NCBI RefSeq assembly: GCF_009727055.1 | Contig: NC_052357.1 | Location: forward strand, 18,735,005 to 18,799,004 | Length of the DNA stretch: 64,000 bases | Direction: 5' to 3' | Source of the DNA: Benincasa hispida | Taxonomy: Eukaryota; Streptophyta; Magnoliopsida; Cucurbitales; Cucurbitaceae | In this document: in pieces, positions 22,951 through 34,396 of the stretch | How positions within the stretch are numbered: the first letter of the stretch is position 1 | How the letters are laid out: every line of letters begins with the position of its first letter | Notes under the pieces: model-generated | The model's input: only the letters and a program-made list of their open reading frames with translations | Told to the model about the DNA's origin: nothing | Databases searched by the model: none | Program-made: the position numbers and the translations under genes

Positions 22951-23953
22951 CAACTACATCAAATTTTCTTTTAATTAATTCGATTAAATATAGCAATATT
23001 GAAGTATTCTTACAATGCAAAGTAAATATGTATTTATAATGGATAATTAATATTGGATTCATTCAACTGCATTATAAAAAAAAATTAAAATTGGTTGCAT
23101 GTTGGATTGACTAAATAATATTTTTGAATACATCAAAGTCTATGCATTCAAACTTCAGCTCTTTTCTTAATTTCCAATAAAAATAAAAATAAAATAAAAT
23201 AAACAAAAACAGGCATTTGCTAACTCAATAAAAAGCTAGTCGAACGTTTATTATTTTCAAAACAGCTAAAGAAAATCAAGATCTTTCCAAAAAGAAAAAA
23301 GAGATAGAGAGAGAGAGAAGTTTACATAGATACATAAAAGAATACTCACCATGCAACAACGCTATCAAAACTCTAATGTGTATCTATCAATATACATATT
23401 TGTGAAAAAAAAAACCATTACATAACAATTAAGATCTCGTTCGATAACCATTTTGTTTTTAAAAATTAAGACTATTTCCTCCTTATTTCTTTAATGATTC
23501 GTTATTTCTTAACTATAATGCTTGAATTCTTAGCCAAATTCCAAAAGTAAAAATAAATTTTTAAAAGTCACGGTCCTGCTTGGTAACCATTTTGTTTTTA
23601 GTTTTTATTTTTGAAAATTGAGCCTATAGACACTACTTTCACATCCAATTTTCTTCCTTTGTTATCTATTTTTCACCAATGATTTAAAAAAAAAAGCTAA
23701 ATATTGATGGAAATAACTTTTGGATTTAGGCCCATAGGAAAAGTTAAGGGAGTGGGAAGTTTTGTCGCAGATGGATAGATTTAGAATTGTCTATAGGCTG
23801 TAAATACCAAGACATTCTAGATGAGAATCCAAAGTATGTTGGTGGTGGAAGTATTAACCCTTTCATCACATGCACGCGCCGCCGCTGTCGTCCATCTGGT
23901 CGAACGGACAATTGATACACACTCCAAAAGTGCGTTCATTGGGCTTAGAATTT
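22950..23953. repeat. AT-rich spacer with two MITE-like units
   Basis: No gene is seen. A short (GA)n tract lies near 23305-23325. Two related units, each containing ATAACCATTTTGTTTTT, start at about 23436 and 23580. The second continues through GAAAATTGAGCCTATAGACA and TTGTTATCTATTTTTCACCAATG, which resembles a MITE-like repeat I recall from cucurbit intergenic DNA. The segment 23716-23950 includes a short GC-rich patch (near 23870) that I cannot assign. Confidence 0.4.
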
Positions 23954-24212
23954 TGTTACTTTTATGCTTAATATGAGATCTTTGATACTTTTTATGTTTA
24001 ATTGTAGAGAATCAAGCAATTGGATCGAAACAAACAATTTTTTAGGATTAATGACCAAAATACCCCAAGAAGGTCAAAACTTTGACCTAAGGCAATGATC
24101 AAAGGGTGAAAAAGTGAAGAAAAGGTGAGGATTGGAGGCAGGGCAGCGTCAAGCGAGCGTTATAGTGCTACCATGCAATGCTAGAGACCTGATAGCGTTT
24201 GGAAACAGGGTA

Positions 24213-24245
24213 GCGTCGCAACGTTGCCTTGCAGCATTGCGACGC
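24213..24245. repeat. Perfect-arm hairpin in the LTR promoter region
   Basis: GCGTCGCAA (24213-24221) and TTGCGACGC (24237-24245) are exact inverted repeats with a 15-base loop. They lie about 85 bp upstream of the TATA box and inside a patch of repeated CAGCATTGC/GCAACACTG words. Confidence 0.6.
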
Positions 24246-24330
24246 TTCGATTGGATGAAGAACCCTACATTTAATTCAACGTCAGCATTGCAACACTGAT
24301 TTGCAGCGTTGCAACACTGTGATTACAGTC

Positions 24331-24338
24331 TATAAAAG
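24331..24338 (+). promoter_or_regulatory. TATA box of the gypsy-like LTR
   Basis: TATAAAAG follows the repeat-rich upstream region and precedes a GC-richer stretch; this is a good match to the plant TATA consensus. Function is inferred from position. Confidence 0.45.
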
Positions 24339-25599
24339 CAGTGTTGCATTGTCAGTCAAAGAGAGGCATTTTAGAGCTTATTTTGAGAGCATAATTCGAT
24401 ATTGCGACGAGACCTCCCTCAAGAGTATAATTCTAGACAGAGGCGAAATCTCAGAGCTTCGAAGGATCGAAGATTTGAAGGGTCCGTTGGGTTGTGATTT
24501 CGGATTCGAGGACGAGAGTCAAGAACACGACTTGTATCTTCTTCCTTCTTTTATTTTCTATTCCTCTGGTTTGAAACTTTATGAATGGTCTATGTTTGTG
24601 TTGTAACCATGAGTGACTGATTTATGTTTCTAGGATGTTGTTTTAGTTTTATGGATTGCTTAAACTAAATTGGTTATTTCTTGGATTCAATTTATGCATA
24701 ATTATTTTAGCATGCTTGTTTTTAATGCTTGCGAACAATTGATCATTGTTTGAATGCTCTTTACTTAATGTCTTGTTTGAGAGAGGGCATTGGGTTATAT
24801 CTAGCATGTTAAACTGTTAATCAAGTATGTATGAGAGTGATAGGAGATTAATAGAGATCGTTGATGGAGAAACTTAATGTTGTAACTCATCAAGCGATAG
24901 AAGAGATTTGGGTCGACAGTTAGTTATTAGAAAGGGTTGAACTTAAGAAAGAAACTTGGACATAAGACTCCTAGGTCTATAATTTGCATGAAATCAATCT
25001 AAGGTAAAAATAATTAATTTGGTTAATCCATTTAATAAAATCATACCTTAGAACATGTCTTTGTCTAGTTTCGCCCCAATGTTATTTTTTATTTGCTTTT
25101 TAGGAGTAGATTAATTAGATTCTCATCACAGTCCAATCCCTTAAATAAAATTAGAAGGATATATGAATAGCTAAAAGAGTCAAACCAATTTCCTAGATGA
25201 CGATACTCTGTCTCTTGGCCGTGTTACTATATTATAATTTGATGCGTGCGCTTGTGCTAAAAAAAACTAGATTTTCGTTACTTATTTTTTTAAAATATTT
25301 TTTTTAAAAATTTTTTTAATAATTTTTTTTTTATTAATATTTTGTTGACGGTTCATTATTTTACCGTTAATGGATCGTTCAGTTTGCAACCGTTCGTTTT
25401 GTGACTGTTTGTTTGTGACCATTCATGTCTTCCTCTCCATCGCTATTTAACACAGGTCAGACCTAAGAAAGGAGACACAACAACTTGATTTTTTTCATCT
25501 GTTTTTTTTTCTAAATTCTTCTTTTATTCTAAGCATTCTTATCATCGATTCTAGTCCATTTTTTTGACGAGTGCACGTCTGAATTTGTAGACTGCATTA

Positions 25600-26775
25600 A
25601 CCTTGGGTCCTAAAGTAATGACATCAAATGCAATGTATGGTTTTAGTTTGTTTCATTTATTTTAATAATTGTTATAATTAAATAAAATTAGAAATTAAAA
25701 TCAATAATTCAGAATTACATGCAAACTTAGGTTAAAGTAATTTCTTAAATAGTTTAAAATATGATTCACATAGACCTAAGTTCATAAAATTTCTAATATG
25801 ATTATAAATTAGTTTATTCTTTTTAATTAGTTTAATAGGATTAAATTGATTTTAATAAAAGATTAAAATTGTAGCAAATGTATCTATAAGGGACCTTTGT
25901 CTAAGGCTAGTTATGTCTAGGCTGGGGTGTTTAAGTTGACGGAAACGAAACATCCTACCTGGGAACTAATATGGAAGGTGAATTAGATAGATTTGCTACA
26001 AGCATGCAATTGTTTATTAAAGTTTGTTAAAATGTTTAATGAACATTAATCAAAATTATTTAACTATTCAAAGTAAGTGTTACTTTTGGGCAAGCTTAAA
26101 CAATCACTTATTAAAATAAATAGCCATATTTTTCTAAGTAAAATTAACCCTAGGTAAAACACTCAGTGGGAGGAAAATGAGGTATGTGATACTTCATTTT
26201 TCCTTTTCACGTTTATCTCTTATAGTTCACATCGTGAGACCTATACTTGGCCTCGAGGCACCTTTGCTTGTGTTCCCCTATGAGCGGTGTTTATATAGGT
26301 CAATATCAAGGTGAATGGAGAGAGTGTTTATAGTAAGTGAGAGCGGGATATGTGTCTACATATCCCACGATCTTTCTCATCAGTTTGTAGTAAATTCTCA
26401 TGCTCAGCCTCGAGGCACCTTTGCTTGTGTTCCCATACGGATGACATTTGCAAGATTATTTACTCAAACTCCACAAATGGATAGGGTTGCTTAGTTTTTG
26501 CCCTAACCGATTTTTCCCTACAGTTGGCTCATTTGGGCGAAACTCTATAATCTAAAATGAGGAGTTACACTTAAAAGAAAATGTTAAGCTAGTTAACAAT
26601 TTTTGGATGAAATAATGGTGACTAATATTTACAGGAACAAGGAGTTGTTCTATATATTGGTTGAGATGGACTCATTTTGAAGGAGTAACCGATCACCCTA
26701 CAATGACTTATACCTTGCCTCATTGAAACATCATTGCTAATATAAATAAATTGTATGTTTCAACATTTTTTCAAT
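25600..26775 (+). promoter_or_regulatory. Element B untranslated leader
   Basis: It is homologous to the leader of element C from about 41200, with matching TCAATAATTCAGA, AAGTTGACGGAAACG, TACCTGGGAAC and TCAATATCAAGGTGAA blocks. A 26-bp segment beginning CCTCGAGGCACCTTTGC is exactly repeated at 26251-26276 and 26408-26433, marking two copies of the module seen in all three leaders. It ends at the gag start codon. No PBS is visible upstream, so the 5' side has been lost or broken. Confidence 0.6.
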
Positions 26776-27645
26776 ATGACTTCTGCAACTTTAAATTTGC
26801 TCGCCGCTGACAATTAACTGGCGATAGTTACATCACCTGGAAAAACATAATAAATATAGTCCTGATCATTGATGACTTAAGATTTGTCCTAGTGGAGAAA
26901 TGTCCTCCAGTCCCAACTTAAAATGCCATTCGAAACGTTCAAGAGCCATATGAGCACTATGTACGGGCAAATGAAAAGGCCCGAGTATAAATATTGGCAA
27001 GCCTTTATGAAGTCTTGGTCAAGAAGCATAAGCCTATGCTCATTGCCCGTGAGATCATGGAGTCCCTATGGGGAATGCTCGGACAACTGTCTACTCAACT
27101 TAGACATGACACTCTTAAATTCATCTTCAATGCCCCTATGCAAGAAAAGGCCTTTATTCGAGAACATGTTCTCAACACGATGGTCCACTTTAATGTGGCT
27201 GAGATGGACGGGTCTATCATTGATGAGGCCAGTCAAGTTAGCTTCATTCTGGAAACTTTACCTAAAAGTTCCTTATAGTTTTGTAGCAATGCTGTTATGA
27301 ATAGGATTGACTACAATCTGACCACTTTGCTCAATGAGTTGCAGACTTTCCAATCCTTGATGAAAGTCAAGGAACAGAAGGGTGAGGCAAATGTTGTCTC
27401 GTCCTCCAAAAATTTATTCTGAGGTTTGACCTCTGAAATTAAGTCTGTGTCTTCCTCTTCCGGCACCAAAAAGTAAAAGAAGAAGAAAGGTGGAAAGGGG
27501 AAAGCTAACCGACCAGCTTTTGCCCAAAAAGTTAAGAAGACCAAGGCTGCAAAGGGAATTTATTTCCACTGCAACTAGGAGGGACATTGGAAGAGGAATT
27601 ATCCCAAATACTTAGCATAAAAGAAGAAGACCAAGCAAGGTAAAT
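26776..27645 (+). pseudogene. Element B gag, nearly full length but frameshifted
   Basis: It starts MTSATLNLLAADN, then a stop, then an NYITWK step and a DDLRFVL step. The capsid core continues in overlapping frames at 26923-27300, with YEVLVKKHKPM, IMESLWGMLG and the MVHFNVAEMDG region, ending in a stop. A lysine-rich stretch (27470-27560) and a zinc-knuckle relic (F-H-C-N-stop-E-G-H-W-K-R-N-Y) follow. One knuckle position is a stop and the last Cys is Tyr. This is the gag portion that elements A and C have lost. Confidence 0.8.
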
Positions 27646-29044
27646 ACGATTTACTTGTATTGGAAACTTGTTTAGTAGAGAATGACGATTCGGACTAGAT
27701 AATAGATTCAGGCGCCACTAACCACATTTGTTCTTCATTTCAGGGAATTGATTCTTGGTGGCGGTTGGCATTGGTGAGATGATGATGCGTATAGGAACTG
27801 GGTACGTTGTCTATGTGAGGGCAGTATGAGGTCTCTGGCTTATTTTCCAGAAAAACTATATTTTATTAGAAAATGTATTTGTAGTTCCTGATTTAAAGAG
27901 GAACTTGATTTTTGTAAAGTGTTTACTTGAACAAAAATATATATTATCTTTTAATATAAATAAAGTATTTATTTAAAAAAATGGTATCAATATTTGTTAT
28001 GCTAAGTTGAAAAATAATCTTTATGTGTTAAGGCTGTTAGCAACAAAAGCTCTCCTAAATACTGAACTGTTTAAAAATGGGGTAACTCATAATAAAAGAC
28101 AAAAACATTCTCCTAAAGAAAATGCCATCTTTGGCACCTAAGATTAAGACACATAAATCTCAATAAGATTGAGAGACTGGTTAAGAATGGACTTCTAAGT
28201 GAGTTAGAAGAAAAATCTTTACCTATATATGAGTCATGCCTTGATGGCAAAATGACTAAAAGATCTTTTACTGGAAAAGGTCACAGGGCCAAAGAACCCT
28301 TAGAGTTTGTACATTCAGATCTCTGTGGTCCGATGAATGTTAAGGCAAAAGAAGGGTTTGAACATTTCATCATTTTTACCGATGATTATTCCAGATATGG
28401 GTATTTTTATTTAATACAACATAAGTCTGAAGCCCTTGAAAAAATTCAAGGAGTACAAGGCTGAAGTTGAAAATGCATTAAATAAAACGATCAAAATATT
28501 TCGATCTGATCGAGATGGAGAGTATGTGGATCTAAAATTCTAAGACTTTTGACAGAACATGAAATTGTATCCTAACTCTCGGCACCTGGTACATCTCAAT
28601 AGAATGGTGTATCAGAAAGGAGAAATCGAACTTTATTGGACTTGGTTCGGTCTTGATGAGTTATGCATCCTTACCTGACTTATTTTGAGGTTACGCAGTA
28701 CAGACTGCAACTTACATTTTGAACTACGTTCCATCCAAAAGTGTTACTGGAACACCTTTGGAATTATGGATTGGTCGTAAAGGTAGTTTACTCAATTTCA
28801 GGATCTGGGGTTGCCCAACACATGTGCTTGAGGCAAATCCTAAGAAATTGAAATCTCGTTCAAAATTGTACCTATTTGTAGGTTACCCTAAAGGAACAAT
28901 AGGTGATTGCTTCTACGATCCTAAAGATAATAAAGTGTTTGTATTGACAAATACTACCTTTTTAGAAGAGGACCACATAAGGGAACATAAGCTCTGCAGT
29001 AAGATAGTGTTAAATTAACTTTCCAATGAAACTACTGAATCTTC
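27646..29044 (+). pseudogene. Element B protease and integrase, interrupted by a solo LTR
   Basis: The protease active site is intact at the residue level: I-D-S-G-A-T-N-H with the Asp codon at 27705. A stop lies just before it. Pre-integrase and integrase follow. The HHCC start reads H-L-R-L-R-H, so a conserved Gly is lost. An open frame at 28252-28464 has the first catalytic step HSDLCGP and TDDYSRYGYFYL. A second frame (28719-29018) carries PSKSVTGTPLELW, RIWGCPTHVL and FLEEDHIREH. Frameshifts near 28440-28720 remove continuity. The frame is cut at 29044 and resumes after the solo LTR at 30921. Confidence 0.82.
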
Positions 29045-30920
29045 TGTTGGGATTGATGTCCTAAATCTAGTGTATCTCGTGGTTTATAATTTTGTTAACA
29101 TAAATTATTTATCTAATAAAATCAGAGGTATTTGATTTGACATTTAGACAACATTAATTCAATCTAATAAACTAAAATCTAAGGTTATATGATGTCACTT
29201 GAACAGTATGTAGTTGACATACAAGTGGTTCATGTTCAAGTAATAATCTAAAAGGTATGTAGTAAATGGATTATGGTAACACTACGGATACACCCTACTT
29301 TGTAATTGTTATATGAGATGTAAGTGTTACAAACAACATGAACCATATTGTTCATGTAGAGACATGTTAGTGGGGGTATCCTGTATAAAGGAGTTTATAC
29401 ATAGACTGGACCGCAAAATAATTAGTTTCTCTTTGTAACATCGTTACTTGAAGAAACTATTATTTCACTAGGATGACCATAGGAGACTTGACCTTAATCC
29501 TAAGTAAGTTGTGAACTCTTGTTTACGACGACGGTCATTTGATCTGTATGGGGGAGAGTGACCATGATAGCTGACTGAACAAGCCTACCATTTTGGGATT
29601 TGTTTGATTAAGGAGTTGGGTATACAACTACATAAGATGAAATTCACTCCCTCCCATTCCTTTGGAAAGTAGATAAATTGTTCCCTTAATAGCTTATTTC
29701 AGGTCTTGAATAATGAGGCCTCAAGCTCTTACTGGCTCGAGAGGTGTTAGTTTATAGTTGGACTATAAACTGTTAGTTCATTAGAGGAATTAGTGGTACT
29801 TAAGGAGTTAGATATAATCGTAGGGGCAAAACAATATTTTGACCCAACTGTAGTTATGAGCATTTGTGAAGGTCATCGCTCTGTTAATTGGTTATATCCA
29901 TGGACACAGAAATATATCTACAGTGCAAAGAGTGCAACTATCGATCTTTCATGGAGTGATCGGTAGTTAATGAATATTGATTACTTGGATTAAAGGAGTT
30001 TAATCAATTAATCTTATATCATTGGAGCTTATAATTTGTAGGTCCATAAGGTCCCTTTGTTAGCTCACAAAAGGATATTAATGAGGAATAATTTGAATTG
30101 TTCAAATCAAATGAGGAAATTTTATATTAATGAGATTAATATATAATGGTTAATTATAGATATGATCTATAATCCAAATTATGTAAAAGAGATATATTTG
30201 AATAAGATTCAAATATTAAATCCATATGAATTAGATTCATAAAGAGATGTATACATATAAATATGTAATTTAACTCCATATTAAATATAATTTAATATAT
30301 TTACTTAATTAATTGATTAAGAAATAATAGAGATTGGAGGTTAGCATAAATATATGATATTTACAATGATTAATTAAATATATATTAAATAGGATTTAAT
30401 ATATGGTTATTTAATTAATGTGTCAATTAATTAAATAAGGGTTATTTAACTAATTAACACTAAGGGCATAAAAGGAAATTCTTGGAGAAGAGGTTAACTC
30501 TTCCCCATAAAAATACATCCTTATAGCCATTTTAGGTAAGTTTTTGATATCACACAAAAACCTAGCCTCCACCTTCTTTTTAATTCTCTATAGAATTCTC
30601 TACCCTTTTCCTCCTCAAAGTTCTTGGAGACCATACTTCCAAGTTCTTTGAATCCTAGAGAATAACAAGGTAACCTCATTGGTGGTGTCCTTCTACGTTG
30701 GAGAAGTTTAAGATTATTAACAACGGTAGAAGAAGAAAACTAGAGGAATTAACAAAGGTAAGTTGTAATTTTCATATTCTTCCCTTTTGAAGCATGTCTA
30801 TGTTTTCTTTGAATGTTTATCCTAAAATTACATATTTTATTTTACTATTTTTTTCCTTTAAAAAATAAATTTCTAAATGCAAGGCGTCCATATGCTTCTG
30901 TTTGGGATTCGATCCCTTCA
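29045..30920 (+). mobile_element. Solo LTR inserted in element B pol
   Basis: 1876 bp from TGTTGGGATTGATGTCC to GATCCCTTCA. The flanks TCTTC (29040-29044) and CCTTC (30921-30925) match at 4 of 5 positions, consistent with an aged target duplication. Element B pol continues on both sides in the order expected for the integrase to RT linker (ACTACTGAATC before, TTCAACAAGAG after). Confidence 0.85.
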
Positions 30921-32640
30921 CCTTCAACAAGAGTTTTTGAAAAGCCCAATACCTCAACAAGAGTTGTTGAAGTTGGTTCATCTAGTAAGTAAAATCCACC
31001 TCAAACGTTGATGGAGCCTTGACGTAGTGGGAGGGTTGCAAACCCCCTAGTTGTTACATGGGTTTAATAGAAACTCTAGCTATCATGGCTGACGGAGATG
31101 TTGAGGATCCATTGTCTTTACAAGAAGACAATGGAGGATGTTGACAAAGATGAATGAACAAAGCCATGGATCTCGAAATGGAGTCTATGTACTTCAATTC
31201 AGTTTAGGATCTTTTAGATCAATCTGATGGGGTTAAACCTATAAGTTAGATCTGCAAGAGAAAACGAGGTGCTGATGGGAAGGTGCAAACCATGAAGGCT
31301 AGATTTGTGGCAAAGAGTTATACCCAAGTTGAGGGAGTCGACTATGAGGGAACTTTCTCACCTGTTGCCATGTTAAAGTCTATCCAGATACTTTTGTCCA
31401 TTGCTTCATACTATGACTGTGAGATTTGGTAAATTAACATTAAAACTGCTTTTCTGAATAGCAATTTTGAGGAGACCTATATATGAAGCAGCCTGAGGGA
31501 TTCATAACCCAAGGTCAAGAGCAAAAAGTTTGCAAGCTTAATCGGTCCGTTTATGGATTGAAACAAGCTTCTCGATCTTGAAATATAAGATTTGATACTG
31601 TGATAAAATCTTATGGCTTTAATTAGAATGTTGACGAACCTTCTGTTTACAAGAGAATCATCAACAGTTTAGTAGCTTTTCTTGTGTTATATGTAGACGA
31701 TATCCTACTCATTGGGAACGATATAGGTCTACTGACTGAAACTAAAAATTGACTAGTGACCTAATTCCAAATGAAAGATTTGAGAGAGACACAGTTTGTT
31801 TTGGGCATTTAGATCTTTAGAGATCAAAAGAACAAAATGTTGACCTTATCTTAGGCATCGTACATTAAAAAGATGCTTGTCAAATTTTTGATGCAGAACT
31901 TCAAGAGAGGCTTGCTCCCTTTCGGGCATGGAGTTATTTTGTCTAAGGAACAATGTCCTAAGATACCTCAAGAAGTTGAGGAAATGAGACAGATCCCCTA
32001 TGCTTCGACTGTTGGTAACCTGATGTATGTGATGTTAGATACTAGACTTGACATCTACTACGCGGTGGGGATAGTCAGTAGATATCAATGTAATCCAGGA
32101 TTTGATCACTGGACCGCTGTTGGAGATCGAAAGACTACATGCTCGTGTATGGTTCTAAGGATCTGATCCTTATAGGATATGCAGACTCTGATTTTCATAC
32201 CGATAAGGGTTTTAGGAAATTCACATCAGGATCAATGTTCACTCTTAACAGATGGGCAGTAGTCTGGAGGAGCACCAAGTAAGGGTGTGTTGCTGACTTC
32301 ACTATGGAGGCTGAATATGTAGCAGCCTGTGAAACTGCTAAGGAAGTTGCATGGCTCATAAAATTCCTGACTGATCTAGAAGTGGTTCCAAATATGTCTA
32401 AGCCCATCACTCTTTATTGTGATAATAGTGGTGTTGTGGCTAATTTCCGATAGCTTAGGAGTCACAAACGCGGGAAGCACATAGAGTAAAATTATCATCT
32501 CATTCGAGAGATTGTGTATCAAGAGGAGGTGATCGTCATGTAGATAACTTCGGCACACAATGTTGTCGATCTATTTATAAAGGCTCTCACGGCTAAGGTG
32601 TTTGAGGGTCACATGTAGAGTATGAGTTTATGGAATATGC
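30921..32640 (+). pseudogene. Element B reverse transcriptase and RNase H, decayed
   Basis: The linker with repeated CAACAAGAGTTGTTGA steps leads into RT. The ARFVAK, VEGVDYEGTFSPVA and IKTAFLN steps are visible in different frames, and LYVDDILLIGND at about 31685 keeps both catalytic Asp codons. RNase H runs from an open frame at 31873-32166 (YASTVGNLMYVM, then RYQCNPG) through YADSDF, MEAEY and LYCDNSG, so its key acidic residues are all still encoded. Many stops and frameshifts make it non-functional. It ends near 32640, about 130 bp before the 3' LTR. Confidence 0.85.
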
Positions 32641-32762
32641 CACATCTAGTCTAGGGCAAGTGGGAGATTTTGTACTGGGCGCATTATATGCCCCGGTTTC
32701 TTGTTTTGTGTACTTTTGTATTAGTATGACTTTTATGATGTACACCCCACCAACTTTGGGAT

Positions 32763-32773
32763 AAATGAGAGAT
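32763..32773 (+). promoter_or_regulatory. Polypurine tract of element B
   Basis: AAATGAGAGAT directly before the TGTTGG LTR start. A second purine block, AAGTGGGAGAT, lies earlier at about 32659. Confidence 0.55.
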
Positions 32774-34396
32774 TGTTGGTTGATACCCTGAATCTTGTGG
32801 GTCCTATAGTTTGTAATTGTAAAGTAAAAATAATTTATTTATCTATTTAATAAATTCTGAGGTATTTTATTTGATATTTAGTAGTATTAACCCACAAAAC
32901 TAATAAACTAACATCCAATGTTATCTTCTGTAGCTTAAACATGTATGTAGAGACATACAGGTGGATCATGTTTAAATGATAACCTAAATGGTCTATAGTA
33001 AATGGATAAGGTTGGTTACCTTATCCTGGTGACACTACGAATACAACCCGTTTTGTAGATGTTACAATTGTTGTAAAGTTCTACAAATGATCTAACCCTG
33101 ATCATTCATGTAAAGACATGTGAGTGGGGGTGTTCTATACAAAAGAGTTTGTATAAGACCAGATCACGAAGTGAATAGTCTAATTATATAACGCGGTTAA
33201 TAATAGAGAATTACATTTCACCAGGATGACCATAGGTGACATGACCTGAATCTTGAGTGAGTTGTGAACTCTTGCCTATGAAGGCGGTCTTTTGATTTGT
33301 ATGGGTGATAGTGGCCAGATCTCTGACTCAATATGTTTACCATTTTGGAAATTCGTTTAATTGGGGAGTTGGGAACACAGCTACACAAGACAGAATTTAC
33401 TCATTCTATAATGTTGGGGTAAGTAGATAAATTGCTTACTTAAGGACTGATTCTGGGGCTTGAACAATGTGGCACCACACCCTCTATTGGCTCGAGAGGG
33501 GTTTGGTCATAGTTGGACTATGACTTATTATTCATTAGAGGGATAAGTGGTACTTAAAGAGTTAGATATAACTCTAGGGGCAAAATGGTAATTTTGGCCC
33601 AGCTATACTTACGAGCAATTTATGAAAAGTCATCGCGCTGTTGACTGGTTATATCCAATGGACACAGAAATATATCTGTAGTGTGAAAAGTGCAACTATC
33701 GATCTTTAGTGGAGTGGCCGATAGTTAATTGATGTTGAGTAATGTAATTAAAGAAATTTAATTAATTATTCAAGTACCATTGGAATTTCAATCTACAGGT
33801 CCATAAAGTTCCCTTTGTAGCTCAACAGGGATTATTGAGAATTAATTATGGATTAATTTGAATTGTTCAAATTATTTGAGGGATCAATTATATATGATAT
33901 AATTACTTTAAATTAATTATATGTGATATAATTACTATAATGTATTTGATATATTATAATATAAAGTTTATTTTGATAGAAATTAAATATTTGAATATGA
34001 TTCAAATACTAATTGTATGGATAAGATTCATATAATTAAATTTGATATAAATTTGATTTATATAAAATTCCATGAATTATTTAAAGTTTTAAAACTATAG
34101 ATTATATTATACTCGATATAATGTAACTATAGACTATGTGTTATATTTGATATAACATATAGTTATATATATATATATATATAATTTAATAATTAAATTA
34201 ATTTAAATTGAGTTTTAAAATAAAAGGAAGGAGTTACAACTTCCCTCCCCTTAATTCTTTAAAAAAAGTTGTGGTAGTGAGAGGTTTTGGTTTTACGTTC
34301 TTTATTTTCTTCATAGAAGATATCACATAGAGGTCTGTGTGATTTTCCCTGAAGTATTCCCTCAAACAGAATTATCTTCCTCTTAAATCTTCTCTC
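32774..34396 (+). mobile_element. Element B 3' LTR, first part
   Basis: It begins TGTTGGTTGATACCCTGAAT and carries the usual LTR order: AATAAACTAACATCC, GTGGATCATGTTTAAATGAT, AAGGTTGGTTACCTTATCC and a TTAGAGGGATAAGTGGTACT step. It is cut at 34396 by a family-1 solo LTR and continues at 36421. An AT dinucleotide run lies near 34166-34185. Confidence 0.78.

Larger units (their letters stand above)
23954..25270 (+). mobile_element. Probable gypsy-like LTR (boundaries uncertain)
   Basis: The segment interrupts DNA that otherwise leads from a copia LTR to a copia leader. It has an LTR-like layout: a repeat-rich U3 with GCGTTGCAACACTG type units (24130-24320), a TATA box at 24331 and then GC-richer transcribed DNA. 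The 101-codon frame at 24301-24606 covers the TATA box and is not considered a gene. I found no clear target duplication, so start and end are estimates. Confidence 0.35.

Noticed and set aside
24301..24606. 101-codon frame
   Set aside because: It overlaps the TATA box and probable start of the transcribed region of an LTR; no domain.
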